Assembly: GCA_943704495.1 (NCBI GenBank)
Contig: CALSCR010001099.1
Location: 1 to 26,621, forward strand
Direction: 5' to 3'
Source: Pigoraptor chileana
Taxonomy: Eukaryota > Opisthokonta > Filasterea
DNA: 26,621 bases
Part shown: positions 1 to 8,136 of the stretch, in pieces
Numbering within the stretch: position 1 is the first letter of the stretch
Layout: each line of letters begins with the position of its first letter
Made by a program: the position numbers and the translations under genes
The notes under the pieces: generated by a model
Databases searched by the model: none
Seen by the model: the letters and a program-made list of their open reading frames with translations, nothing else
Told to the model about the DNA's origin: nothing

Positions 1-11
1 CTCTCTCTTGT

Positions 12-64
12 GGAGTCCATGGGCACAGCGCCTATGACACTGACTTGAATCCTACATCTCTCTC
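12..64 (+). repeat. Dispersed ~50-bp repeat, copy 1
   Basis: The unit begins TGGAGTCCATGGGCACAG, then has GCGCC, a short variable spacer, GACACTG and TTGAATCC, and runs into a CT-rich tail. It is nearly matched by the copy at 2372 and, on the opposite strand, by the copy at 15257-15304. Confidence 0.65.
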
Positions 65-116
65 TCTCTCTCTCTACTTATCTTTATCTATCTATCTCTC
101 TAGCTGTCTCTTTGTC

Positions 117-166
117 GAAGTCCATGCGCAGAGCGAAAAAACTCTGTCTTGAATTCTATGCATATA
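117..166 (+). repeat. Dispersed ~50-bp repeat, diverged copy 2
   Basis: It starts GAAGTCCATGCGCAGAGCG and ends CTGTCTTGAATTCTATGC, with the same order of blocks as copy 1 but several substitutions. Confidence 0.45.
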
Positions 167-456
167 GCCCACATACATACGCATTCTCTCACTCAAGCAT
201 TCCCTCTTTTCGTGCTCTGCTGTCGTTATCATGCAATGTGAAACAGCTTCCCACTGCTGTTCGCCATCTCCTTCTCGCCGTTGTCTTGAGCATGCGTCAG
301 CAAAATGTCTCACGATACTGAGTTGGGAAATCTTTTTGTGTCCCTTTGCTGTTTTGGAGTGCATCCTTTGCTGTGTTACTGAAAACATGTTTGTGTTTGG
401 TGCATTCTTAGGTTGGTCTTGCCGAGTACGAGCACTGGGTAAAGCGTTTCTCGTCA

Positions 457-3400
457 ATGGCCGAAGTTGGCTCGAGGGAGCGAAATCCTATTACGGAAAA
501 GGTTCACGCCAGGTGCGTATATTTTGTGATGGGAGCTCGCACTTGTGTGTGTGTGTGTGTGTGCGTCGGTAGATGGGTGGGTGCGTGCTTGTTTGAATAC
601 CCTAGTGCATCAGTGGAGGTCAATTTTGTTCCTATTTATTCTTTCGGATGATGTATGGTTGGGTGTGTGTTTGTTGGTTGGTGTCGTTAGAGTGGTAAAT
701 GCGTCTCTGTCCTTTGCACTTAATTAGTGTCTGTTATTATGAATTACGCACTGCTTTCAATCCTCACGCTGAAAGTAGTCCTGAAAATTAACAGCTAATA
801 TTCAGGGCATGCGTCTTTTCTTTCTCATCGTTGTTCTATTTGGTACTTGTGTGTCTTGTGTGTTTTTGTCTGTGTTTGTGTGGATATGTTTGTGTGGATG
901 TGTTTATTTGTGTGTGTCAAATGATAGAATCGGTCTCATGGGCAATCCCAGCGACGGCTACTTTGGAAAGACAATCTCACTAAGCATCGAGAACTTTTGG
1001 GCTGAAGTCAGCATACACGAGAGTGAGCAGCTGGTGGGTGACTGGGTAAACGCAAACACTCTGTTTGACACATCACTTTGGTGACAGTGTGCAATTGTGT
1101 GTGCTGGCGGCGTCGTCTGTCGTTGCTGTGCAAATTGGAATCTCTACCTCGCTTGAGTCCTCGTGCTGCATTGATTCAGTCTCAACAACGTTGTGTTTGG
1201 CTTTCTTAATAGGTTTTGGTTCCGCATCCACTCAATGATCCGACTTCATTTGGAAGCCTTTGTGACCTGCATGGAATCAGGTGCGTGGAGTGTGTCTATT
1301 TGTATATGTGCGTGTTTGTTTGCGTGTGTAAGTGTCTGTTTGTGCTGTGTTGAAGTGTGGGTGTGGTGTGCGTTCAAGTAATATCACGGCATCAGATGCA
1401 TCGGTTGTTGTCAACAATAATAATAACAACAACAACAACAACAACGACAATAACAACACAACCGCATCATACTCACAAAATGCCTCAACAACCAACAACG
1501 AACTGGGTGCATGCAGCCGGAAAGAGGGATACCAAGGAGGGCTTCGTCTGATGCAGGCATCGTGCAAGCGTTTCTACGAGTACTGCGGAACACACGGAAT
1601 TGCGCTTGCCAAGTAGGTTGCCTGTCATGGCCATGGCCTGTTCAACACCAACCAGCCCACAGTTGTGACTGCGTAACAATCGACGGGTTTTTTGCTCTCC
1701 ATTCGCATGCGTTGACCAACGCGGGACGGATCGTTTACTCTCTTTCTCGCTCTCGCCTTGGCTCTCCATCACTGTTGAAATCCCATGGCCATATCGAAGA
1801 CACTGACTATACCCCCCAACTCTGGAGCCCACGAACAAGACACACTATCTTCAAATCTACATCGTTATTGACATTCACATTGTGGGCACACTATTTCTTT
1901 TGGGACCCATCGTGCATGCATACCGACAGGAAAAACTTCACTCTTCGCTACGACACCAACATCCCGAGACAGGTCGGACTCGCGGGCAGCTCTGCCATTG
2001 TCACGGCGACAATTAAGTGCCTCATCCGCTTCTTTAATCTCACAGAAACGGTGGGGCTCTTTTGCATTGCATTAACAGTCTCGCACTCCCTTTCTCCTCG
2101 TGTTCATGCAAGCATTTGCTTCTGCTTCAAACTTGCGTTTAACAGGATGGCATCGTTATTTCGCGTGTGTTTGTTTGTTTGTTTGCTTTTTGTCTTCTTC
2201 TTTTTTGTTCAGGACATTCCAATCAACCTTCGTCCTCGCCTGATACTCACGGTGGAGACAGAGGAACTCGGAATTGCCGCGGGGCTGCAAGATCGCGTGA
2301 TTCAAGTGCTGGGCGGCCTCGTCTTTATGGACTTTGACAAAGAGTACATGGCACAGCATCTTCACGGTATGGGAGTCCACGGGCACAGTGCCTGAGACAA
2401 TCTTGAATCCTAAGTCTCTGTTGTTGAGTTGGACTTGAGGGGGTTATGTCTGTGGCGTTTTGGGTACGAAGGTCTCTCTGTCATTGATATTGAGTCCTTC
2501 TGCATAGCATTCAAGACACTGAAGCATCTCTCGCTCGCTGCATTGCTATCGCCATTGTGAAGTCCATTGGCATATATTGCAAAGACGCTGTTTTGATTTC
2601 TGCATCTCGTCTGTGTGCAACGTGTATCGTTGTGTGGCTGTGCTTCTGTGTGCGAAACAGTGAATCCTTGTGAGGATGCGTTTGGAGTGGCAGGAAGCAA
2701 TAGAAATTTCCGTCCGCCTTGACTCACAGTACCAGGAGTACAGCTCACTCGATCATCCAACTAACAACACCCCATCATTGTATGCGTGTACTTGCCTTCT
2801 TGGCAGAATGTAGCGGTTTGTCCTGGGTGTACTTACGGGTTTCTATCTCATCTATCTTTTGCACCAAAATGATATGCAGGCAAATACGAGCCCATGGACG
2901 TTTCTCTCGCGCCGTCCCTGTGGCTTGCCTTCCTCAGCGACCCTAGTGACTCTGGTGCGTGCCTTTTGTTACGCTCTGTTTTTGCTCATTATGTTGTATG
3001 TTGTCGTGTCTTATTCATTACATTGTCAGTATGGTATTGCCACATGCGTGCCACATGTGCAGTGTCTCCATTGGGCTGACTACTTTTTTTTCGCGGCATG
3101 TGGTGGGAGTCCATGGCTTGTACAAATGCATCTCTTCTTGTTATTATTACTATTATTATTATTATTAAAAGTAGTTGTGATCCAGTTTGTATGGAGTGCA
3201 CGCTTATCGAGTGCATGCCACTTTTTCGCCCAACTTACTGCACAAAACACAAGTGCAAGCGTATCCCATATCTCTCTAAACCCAAGCATTCCTCCTTTTC
3301 ACACCAATTTTGACCCAACAATTTCCCGAACACAGGCAAGATTCACAACGACGTGCGTGTGCGTTATAACCAGGGAGACCCTGAGGTTGTGCAGGCAATG

Positions 3401-3721
3401 CAGACGTTTGCATCGTACGCCGAGGAGGCTCGCACGGCACTCGTCAACGGCGATCGCGCGCGCCTGGCTGATCTCATGGACATGAACTTTGATCTCCGTC
3501 GGAAGATATTCGGAGAGGCCGTCATCGGGCGATCCAATTTGCGTATGGTTGAAATTGGGCGTGCGCACGGTGCTGCCGTCAAGTTCCCTGGGAGTGGCGG
3601 CGCCGTTGTTGGCATGTGCCGAGACCCCTCCCGCGTGGATGAGCTCAAGTGTGCGCTTGAAAGGGAGGGATTTGTTTTTGTGCCCATCAAAAGCCACGCC
3701 CCTTCGCCCAGCAACAACTGA
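457..3721 (+). CDS. Glucuronokinase (GHMP-family sugar kinase)
   Basis: Likely phosphorylates D-glucuronate to glucuronate 1-phosphate using ATP, the salvage entry to UDP-glucuronate. Exons (hand-traced): 457-512, 928-1033, 1213-1280, 1517-1612, 1930-2050, 2213-2366, 2880-2954, 3336-3721. All phases join, giving 353 aa, close to my recollection of the plant enzymes (about 360). Visible motifs are [16 protein letters not shown] (residues 19-34), the GHMP phosphate loop [16 protein letters not shown] (120-135), [10 protein letters not shown] with the probable catalytic Asp176, DPSDSGKIH, and the C-terminal [11 protein letters not shown] (308-318). The start at 457 is chosen because it leaves about 18 residues before the first motif, as in plants. 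The frame is open back to a TAG at 409-411, so an upstream exon joined at 412 is possible. The fourth exon could instead begin at 1379, in the same phase, which would insert an Asn-rich stretch; the 1517 acceptor gives a continuous family-like sequence. Introns contain microsatellites and dispersed repeats. Confidence 0.88.
544..563 (+). repeat. (GT)n microsatellite in glucuronokinase intron 1
   Basis: Uninterrupted GT dinucleotides just downstream of the donor at 513. The rest of this 415-bp intron is also GT-rich. Confidence 0.9.
1418..1463 (+). repeat. AAC/AAT trinucleotide repeat, probably intronic
   Basis: A run of AAC with AAT and GAC interruptions. It is open in the glucuronokinase frame and would encode poly-Asn, but it lies in the inferred intron 1281-1516. 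Confidence 0.8.
2372..2422 (+). repeat. Dispersed ~50-bp repeat, copy 3 (intronic)
   Basis: Starts five bases after the donor at 2367, with GGAGTCCACGGGCACAG, then GTGCCTGAGACAA and CTTGAATCCTAAG. It aligns with copy 1 over its whole length with few differences. Confidence 0.6.
2489..2610 (+). repeat. Two diverged units of the same dispersed repeat
   Basis: One unit at about 2489-2535 reads GAGTCCTTCTGCATAGC, then GACACTGAAGCATCTCTC. Another at about 2557-2610 reads GAAGTCCATTGGCATA, then GACGCTGTTTTGATTTC and a CATCTCG end. Both keep the block order of copy 1 but are strongly diverged. A further fragment (GGGAGTCCATGG) sits at 3107-3118. Confidence 0.35.
3141..3166 (+). repeat. (TTA)n microsatellite in last glucuronokinase intron
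   Basis: TTA/ATT repeats with one interruption, inside the intron 2955-3335. Confidence 0.85.
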
Positions 3722-4263
3722 GGTTTTCAAGTTGTGGGCATGCAAGAGGAAGGAGAAGGGGAAGGGGGGATTATGTGACATGCGTGTGTTTGATTATTTC
3801 TATTATAAGCCCTTCGTGCGTGCGTGCGTGCATGCGTGCGTGTGTGCGTGTGTGCGTGTGCGTGCATGCAATCATGCAAATGTTTCAGTGGAATATAGCA
3901 TTCGGCTGTGATGGTGTCGATGGAAGCGAAAAGGGTACGAGGCTTTACCATTGTATGGATGTCACCACAATTCATTACACAAATTGTGCACACAATGCAT
4001 GTGCTTTGGACGTCCATTCAGACCGCCTCGAACTGACTGTTTGAGACCTTGCAATCGGAATGGGAATGGAATTCATATTCGGCGGTTTTGAGCTCCATGG
4101 ACTCCACAGTACAGGGAGACCGGCCTTCCCCACTGCTACTCGTGATGAGACCCCCCACACACACAGCCAAGACAACAAATAGATCAATCAGCCAACAAAC
4201 GCCCTGTTAAAGTATGTATAACATTGAATATATTGACAAGCTCTCTTAGGCGCCTGGTCCATC
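3722..4263. other. Convergent 3' intergenic region
   Basis: This separates the 3' ends of the glucuronokinase (+) and the acyltransferase (-). It holds a GCGT/GTGT repeat (3816-3870) and, near 4093-4107 on the minus strand, a fragment of the dispersed repeat (GTGGAGTCCATGG). No gene is seen. Confidence 0.7.
3816..3870 (+). repeat. GCGT/GTGT tetranucleotide-like microsatellite
   Basis: Tandem GCGT units with GCAT variants grade into GTGT/GCGT mixtures 95 bases after the glucuronokinase stop codon. Confidence 0.8.
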
Positions 4264-5322
4264 TCAGTTGTGTACAATCACATGTAGCAGCGGGTGCATG
4301 ATCAGAGGCGCAGGTAGCACCACAAACAGCAGTGTGCGCAAGCGGCGGATGTTGCGTGCGGCCGAGGATCCGGCGAGATGCACTTCACGGGGCGACTTGT
4401 CCTTGCCTGTCGCCCCCTTTCCCCCCGCGCCCACCGAGTGCGCCGATGAGCCCCACCACATCCGCGATACATGTCGTTCCGCAAGCATGATGATCGCTTG
4501 GGCGACAAAGTAAGCGCACGCCCACACGCCAGTCCACGGCAGGCCCGATCCGACAACAAGCGGGTATGCGTGGAGGATGCCGCTGCCTAGAAATGTTGTC
4601 ACGACGGCAATATCGCGCGGGAATCCGTGCGATACGAGCGGAGTGTAGATGAGGTCGCTCAAAAGTGGCTGGACTGCGCGGTTCCAACGCTTCCCCCAGA
4701 ATTCGCCGAGGGAATTCGCCTTCAATGGCTCGTTGAAGAGCCGCGGCGATTCGAGGTCGAACATTGCAAAAAACAGGCGAAAGAGGGGGCACATTACAAG
4801 AAGATGCGCAAACCAAGCGCACATCGTGCAGATCCATACGGGTGCGCCGTGAATCACATCCTTCAAGGCAAGTGAATCGCCGACTTCTCGGGGCGGGATA
4901 TGCCCAGAGAGCAACTTGCATCCCACCGTAAATGCAGCCGCCACCGCAAAACGCACAGCTGACTCCACGAGCGCACTTTTGACGATTGAGCGTCGTCGCA
5001 CGGCATCCACCTTGCGCGCATGGCTGAGGTCAAAGAACATGATTGTTTGGATCAGTCGCATCTGCCATGACAGGTGCGCATAATTGGCGGGACGCACGGC
5101 CATCTGCCACACTCGCAGGTGGTAGAACAGCGAGGCTATGCCAAAGAAGGCACGGAGTCCCGCGCTGAGAGGAAGATAATATGCTGCAGGGAGACATCCC
5201 ACGGCAAGCAAAACGCCCACTTTGGGATAGCGAGGAACAACAATGGCGGCGGCTGTGATGCTCGTGTACAGCCACACAAAGTAAGGAAATGGCGACGCGT
5301 GTGTGTCCATGGTCGATCGCAA
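4264..5322 (-). CDS. Wax-synthase-like membrane-bound O-acyltransferase (MBOAT)
   Basis: A 352-aa, strongly hydrophobic protein with several probable membrane spans, encoded in one uninterrupted frame. SLGEFWGKRWN (204-214) followed by GSGILHAYP, with the candidate catalytic His251, matches the conserved core of plant-type wax synthases and related MBOAT acyltransferases. An LFNEPL segment at 195-200 sits where the family has its conserved Phe/Asn-Pro. The expected role is transfer of a fatty acyl group from acyl-CoA to an alcohol or sterol at the ER membrane; the acceptor cannot be told from the sequence. Residues 291-325 form a Gly/Ser/Lys-rich polar loop before a last hydrophobic segment. 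Met1 and Met5 are both possible starts. It is the only recognised conserved gene here without introns. Confidence 0.8.
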   Translation of the reverse strand: MRSTMDTHASPFPYFVWLYTSITAAAIVVPRYPKVGVLLAVGCLPAAYYLPLSAGLRAFFGIASLFYHLRVWQMAVRPANYAHLSWQMRLIQTIMFFDLSHARKVDAVRRRSIVKSALVESAVRFAVAAAFTVGCKLLSGHIPPREVGDSLALKDVIHGAPVWICTMCAWFAHLLVMCPLFRLFFAMFDLESPRLFNEPLKANSLGEFWGKRWNRAVQPLLSDLIYTPLVSHGFPRDIAVVTTFLGSGILHAYPLVVGSGLPWTGVWACAYFVAQAIIMLAERHVSRMWWGSSAHSVGAGGKGATGKDKSPREVHLAGSSAARNIRRLRTLLFVVLPAPLIMHPLLHVIVHN

Positions 5323-5729
5323 ATATGTCTCTTCTCCAGGGGAACTAGTGTCGCTTCCTCCTCGCGCTTTGAAGGCCTTAATCTGTTTAAACAGAACTCC
5401 TCTTTGTAACTGAGTCGATTGAATTCAGTTCGCAGCGGTTTCCGGCAGCAAAGCCGTGTCTCAGAAATCGAAAATCGGCCTCACGTGACTGACGCAAAGT
5501 CCTCACTACACAACGGCTCGGCACAACGAAGCACTGAATTGGAATGGGGCTCTCAAGCCAAGTTCTGACTGCCGGGGAGTATCCATCGTCCAGATTAGTG
5601 GGCGCGTGAGACAGACGCACGCCAGGAGCACTCGCAAAGACGTGCACGCTGAGGTGTCGTGGCCGTCACATTTCACTAATCAGTTTACATTTTCTTCTAG
5701 GCCTGGCTGCAAACAGCCGACAGTTCGCA

Positions 5730-5769
<40 letters not shown>

Positions 5770-5782
5770 AAGCGACTCGGTT
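5323..5782. other. Intergenic region upstream of the acyltransferase
   Basis: A 460-bp spacer between the start of the acyltransferase and the stop codon of HUS1, both on the minus strand. It should contain the acyltransferase promoter and the HUS1 3' end. An (AT)n run is its only clear structure; no coding exon is seen. Confidence 0.6.
5733..5767. repeat. (AT)n microsatellite
   Basis: About 17 uninterrupted AT units, starting 16 bases beyond the HUS1 stop codon and so probably within or next to its 3' UTR. Confidence 0.95.
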
Positions 5783-7657
5783 TCAGGTATTGGAGACCGG
5801 CACATAGTAAATGAGGGATGTCTCGTCCGTCAGCACAAAGAGAATGGCGGCCTGGCCTTCCACGATGCCTGCACGTGGAATGGAAACACCCGACAATGGG
5901 TACACGAATGAACACACAAAACAGCACAAATGCAAATAGAGCATATGTGCCAACAATGGCATAAACCAAGAAGGGAGTATCGGTCCCTAGGCTGAGCAAT
6001 CCACAGTCAATGGAATCAATGCAAAGAGAACAGACACGGCCAGTTTGCACTGACAACACCCACTGCAAATGACGTTGTTTGCCTGAATGCCGCTGCCATA
6101 GAGAAACTGCGAAAACTTCCGTATGTCGATGCGCGCTTCCGCCATGGCGTGCGGATCTCTTGGCACATCGGGTTCCTGTCCCTCTCCTGGCATGATGCAA
6201 ATTTCACCCGCACACGTTGAGACAAAGCAGCTCCATTACATGCGTTCCCACTGCTCACTCACACAAAATTGGACAATAGACACAAACTTCGATTGTTGCT
6301 CATACTCACGCCATTTGGCGTTCTCGAGATCCCTAAAGTAAGTCGTTACATTCACGGTGTTTGTTTCGACGCGGAAGTTCAGCTGGCCTCGCATGTTGGC
6401 CGAAATGGTGACAAAGTGGTCGAGAGCTTTCATCCTGTCGATGATGTTTCTCAGGAACTTTGAAGGGGGCAGCGTAATGGACACCTGTCACGCGCCCAAG
6501 AAACAGAAGAACGGGTCGGTGGCGCAGAGAGGAGACGTTTGCCATTAGCAAACATAACGGCAGCCCCATGCGAAGAAATAGCCGCTTTCATAGATAGTCT
6601 TTTTAGTTAGTGTGTGTGTGTGTGTGTGTGTGTGAGCGGTGCGTTAAGACACTTACAGCTGGCTGCGGGAGATCGGGCTCAAGGTACTGATTCGACAGGT
6701 CGTGCGACATGACAACAATGGGAACATCTTGAGAAATTGTCCATGTTTTGAGGGTCGACGATAACTGCAAGTCCGGACAAATACAGGCCGTCAGTGCTCA
6801 GTAAAAACAACAACCGTGTTCTACACACTAATAATGCGATTTCAGAACGATATAAAGCAGGTGCGCACGATTCAGACTCCACGGCGAGCACAAGTGCACA
6901 TCGTGGAGACACAGACAGGACGCAGACTAAAGCACATACACACACACACACACACACATACTAGCACAGTACAGCACAACTGTATCCACCTTGTGTATTT
7001 CCATGGACAAATAAGGCGTGTCCTGCTTTTTTGCCATCTTAATCACCACGCCGATGGCGCCGTGGGCTGTCTTCAACGCGCGGTTGAGATGGTCAAGGCC
7101 GAGAGACATGAGAATCTCATTGTTTGGGTGCTTGCTCTCCAGTCGATATTCTCCAAATATCGAATCCTGTACATTAAAGTCAAATTGAAAGAGCAATCGG
7201 AAAGGGAATTATGAACAATTTTTGTTGCTGCGATTCTCGAAAGTTTGCACTAATAGATAAGCTTCAAACATAGCATACAGGGATAACGCGCCAAACCTTA
7301 GTAATCTCAGACCAAACTTTTGATGCGCTCGCCGACGGCGCTGATGTCCCATCTTTGGCCAGAACGAAATGAAGTTTAGAGGGGGTCAACCGCACAATGC
7401 ACTCTTTTGATATTTTCGACATGGTATGGACCATTTCTGTGAGGTGAACCGTTCGTTTGGATTAGGAGGATGAAGGGGCAGATACCGATGAATATATAAA
7501 CTGCAACTTTGCAGTGCAGGCTGAAAACAAGGGGCATCCTGCGTCTTTCCATGTCTCAAGTCCCTTGACATACATTCATAGTGCACACTGTAAGATATGC
7601 CATACCTGTTAATCGCACGACACCTCCAGCGTCCGTTATTTTTGCACGGAATCGCAT
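5783..7657 (-). CDS. HUS1: Checkpoint clamp protein HUS1 (9-1-1 complex)
   Basis: A subunit of the RAD9-RAD1-HUS1 ring loaded at damaged DNA to activate the ATR-type checkpoint in the nucleus. Seven exons on the minus strand: 7657-7606, 7436-7297, 7166-6990, 6764-6657, 6484-6310, 6186-6064, 5868-5783. Every phase joins and the product is 286 aa, against about 280 in human. Family landmarks: the start MRFRAKITDAGG, CIVRLTPSKLHFVL, FGEYRLES with LNRALKTA, a DVPIVVMS segment, NIIDRMKALDHFVTISAN, VETNTVNVTTYFRDLENAKW, RIDIRKFSQFLYG, and the terminal sheet ILFVLTDETSLIYYVPVSN. Exons 2-5 are separated by introns of 130-226 bp holding GT/CA repeats. Two E2F-type sites lie upstream. It is divergent from the isomerase gene, with 479 bp between start codons. 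Confidence 0.93.
6610..6634 (+). repeat. (TG)n microsatellite in HUS1 intron 4
   Basis: TG on the plus strand, hence CA in the HUS1 pre-mRNA, immediately 3' of exon 4. Confidence 0.9.
6938..6959 (+). repeat. (CA)n microsatellite in HUS1 intron 3
   Basis: CA on the plus strand, hence UG in the HUS1 pre-mRNA, upstream of exon 4 and complementary to the repeat in intron 4. Confidence 0.9.
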
Positions 7658-7666
7658 CTTCGATGA

Positions 7667-7674
7667 TTTGGCGC
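7667..7674 (+). promoter_or_regulatory. E2F-type site next to the HUS1 start codon
   Basis: TTTGGCGC is an exact match to the E2F/DP consensus TTTSSCGC, ten bases upstream of the HUS1 ATG. This suggests S-phase-linked transcription; binding is inferred. Confidence 0.5.
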
Positions 7675-7913
7675 TCACAAACAAACTTTTCGGGACAAAA
7701 CTATCCGAGCGTCCTCACCAGAAAAGAAAGAAAGACCAAATCACAATGCAGACAACGGCAGGCCCGTTGCTCTTTGTCATTGGAAAATTAAATATAATGG
7801 CTGGGCTTTTTGACCGAAGTTCAAAGTGGATGATTTGGTCAAAGTGGATGCACCGAGTAACCCTATACCTCTTCTTGCCTCACGGGATTTTGATGACGCG
7901 CCGTTTTCAAAGT

Positions 7914-7924
7914 TTTGGCGGGAA
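7914..7924 (+). promoter_or_regulatory. Second E2F-type site between HUS1 and the isomerase gene
   Basis: TTTGGCGGGAA resembles the classical E2F element. It lies 257 bp from the HUS1 start and 213 bp from the isomerase start. Confidence 0.5.
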
Positions 7925-7938
7925 CGGGCCCAATTATA

Positions 7939-7948
7939 CGAGATCTCG
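7939..7948. promoter_or_regulatory. Palindrome CGAGATCTCG in divergent promoter
   Basis: A perfect 10-bp palindrome, with a near copy CGATATCTCG at 7987-7996. The same 10-mer is the core of a longer palindrome at 20259-20272 in the other divergent promoter. Confidence 0.4.
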
Positions 7949-8136
7949 GCAATTAAGCCCGGGATGACTCCACTTTGTTTTTTCAGCGATATCTCGGCAC
8001 AAATTTAGAAACAGCTGTGTGCGGTTTCGGTTTTCGTGCCATTGAGGAACATGGCTGCATCTTGACATATTTGTGCTGCCACACAACTTTTTTATTAAAA
8101 CTGTTGAATTGAGCGGTCTCTCTTTGGAACAGCACA

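Larger units (their letters stand above)
1..456. other. Left-edge non-coding or 5' leader region
   Basis: No convincing exon is seen before position 412. The stretch holds a (TC)n run at 57-75 and two copies of a dispersed repeat (separate entries). A splice-acceptor-like TAG at 409-411 is followed by 45 bases open in the frame of the downstream glucuronokinase. These could be a 5' UTR, an N-terminal extension or the start of an internal exon. Because the same repeat family also lies inside an intron of that gene, this region may itself be an intron whose upstream exons are outside the window. Confidence 0.5.

Noticed and set aside
1379-1516. Poly-Asn insertion as part of the glucuronokinase exon
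   Set aside because: Phase-compatible, but the acceptor at 1516 gives an uninterrupted family-like sequence, so an intronic trinucleotide repeat is more likely. Transcript data could reverse this.
1511-2395. Single plus-strand frame of 294 codons through the glucuronokinase locus
   Set aside because: It reads across introns. Only its pieces at 1930-2050 and 2213-2366 match the family, and those are used as exons.
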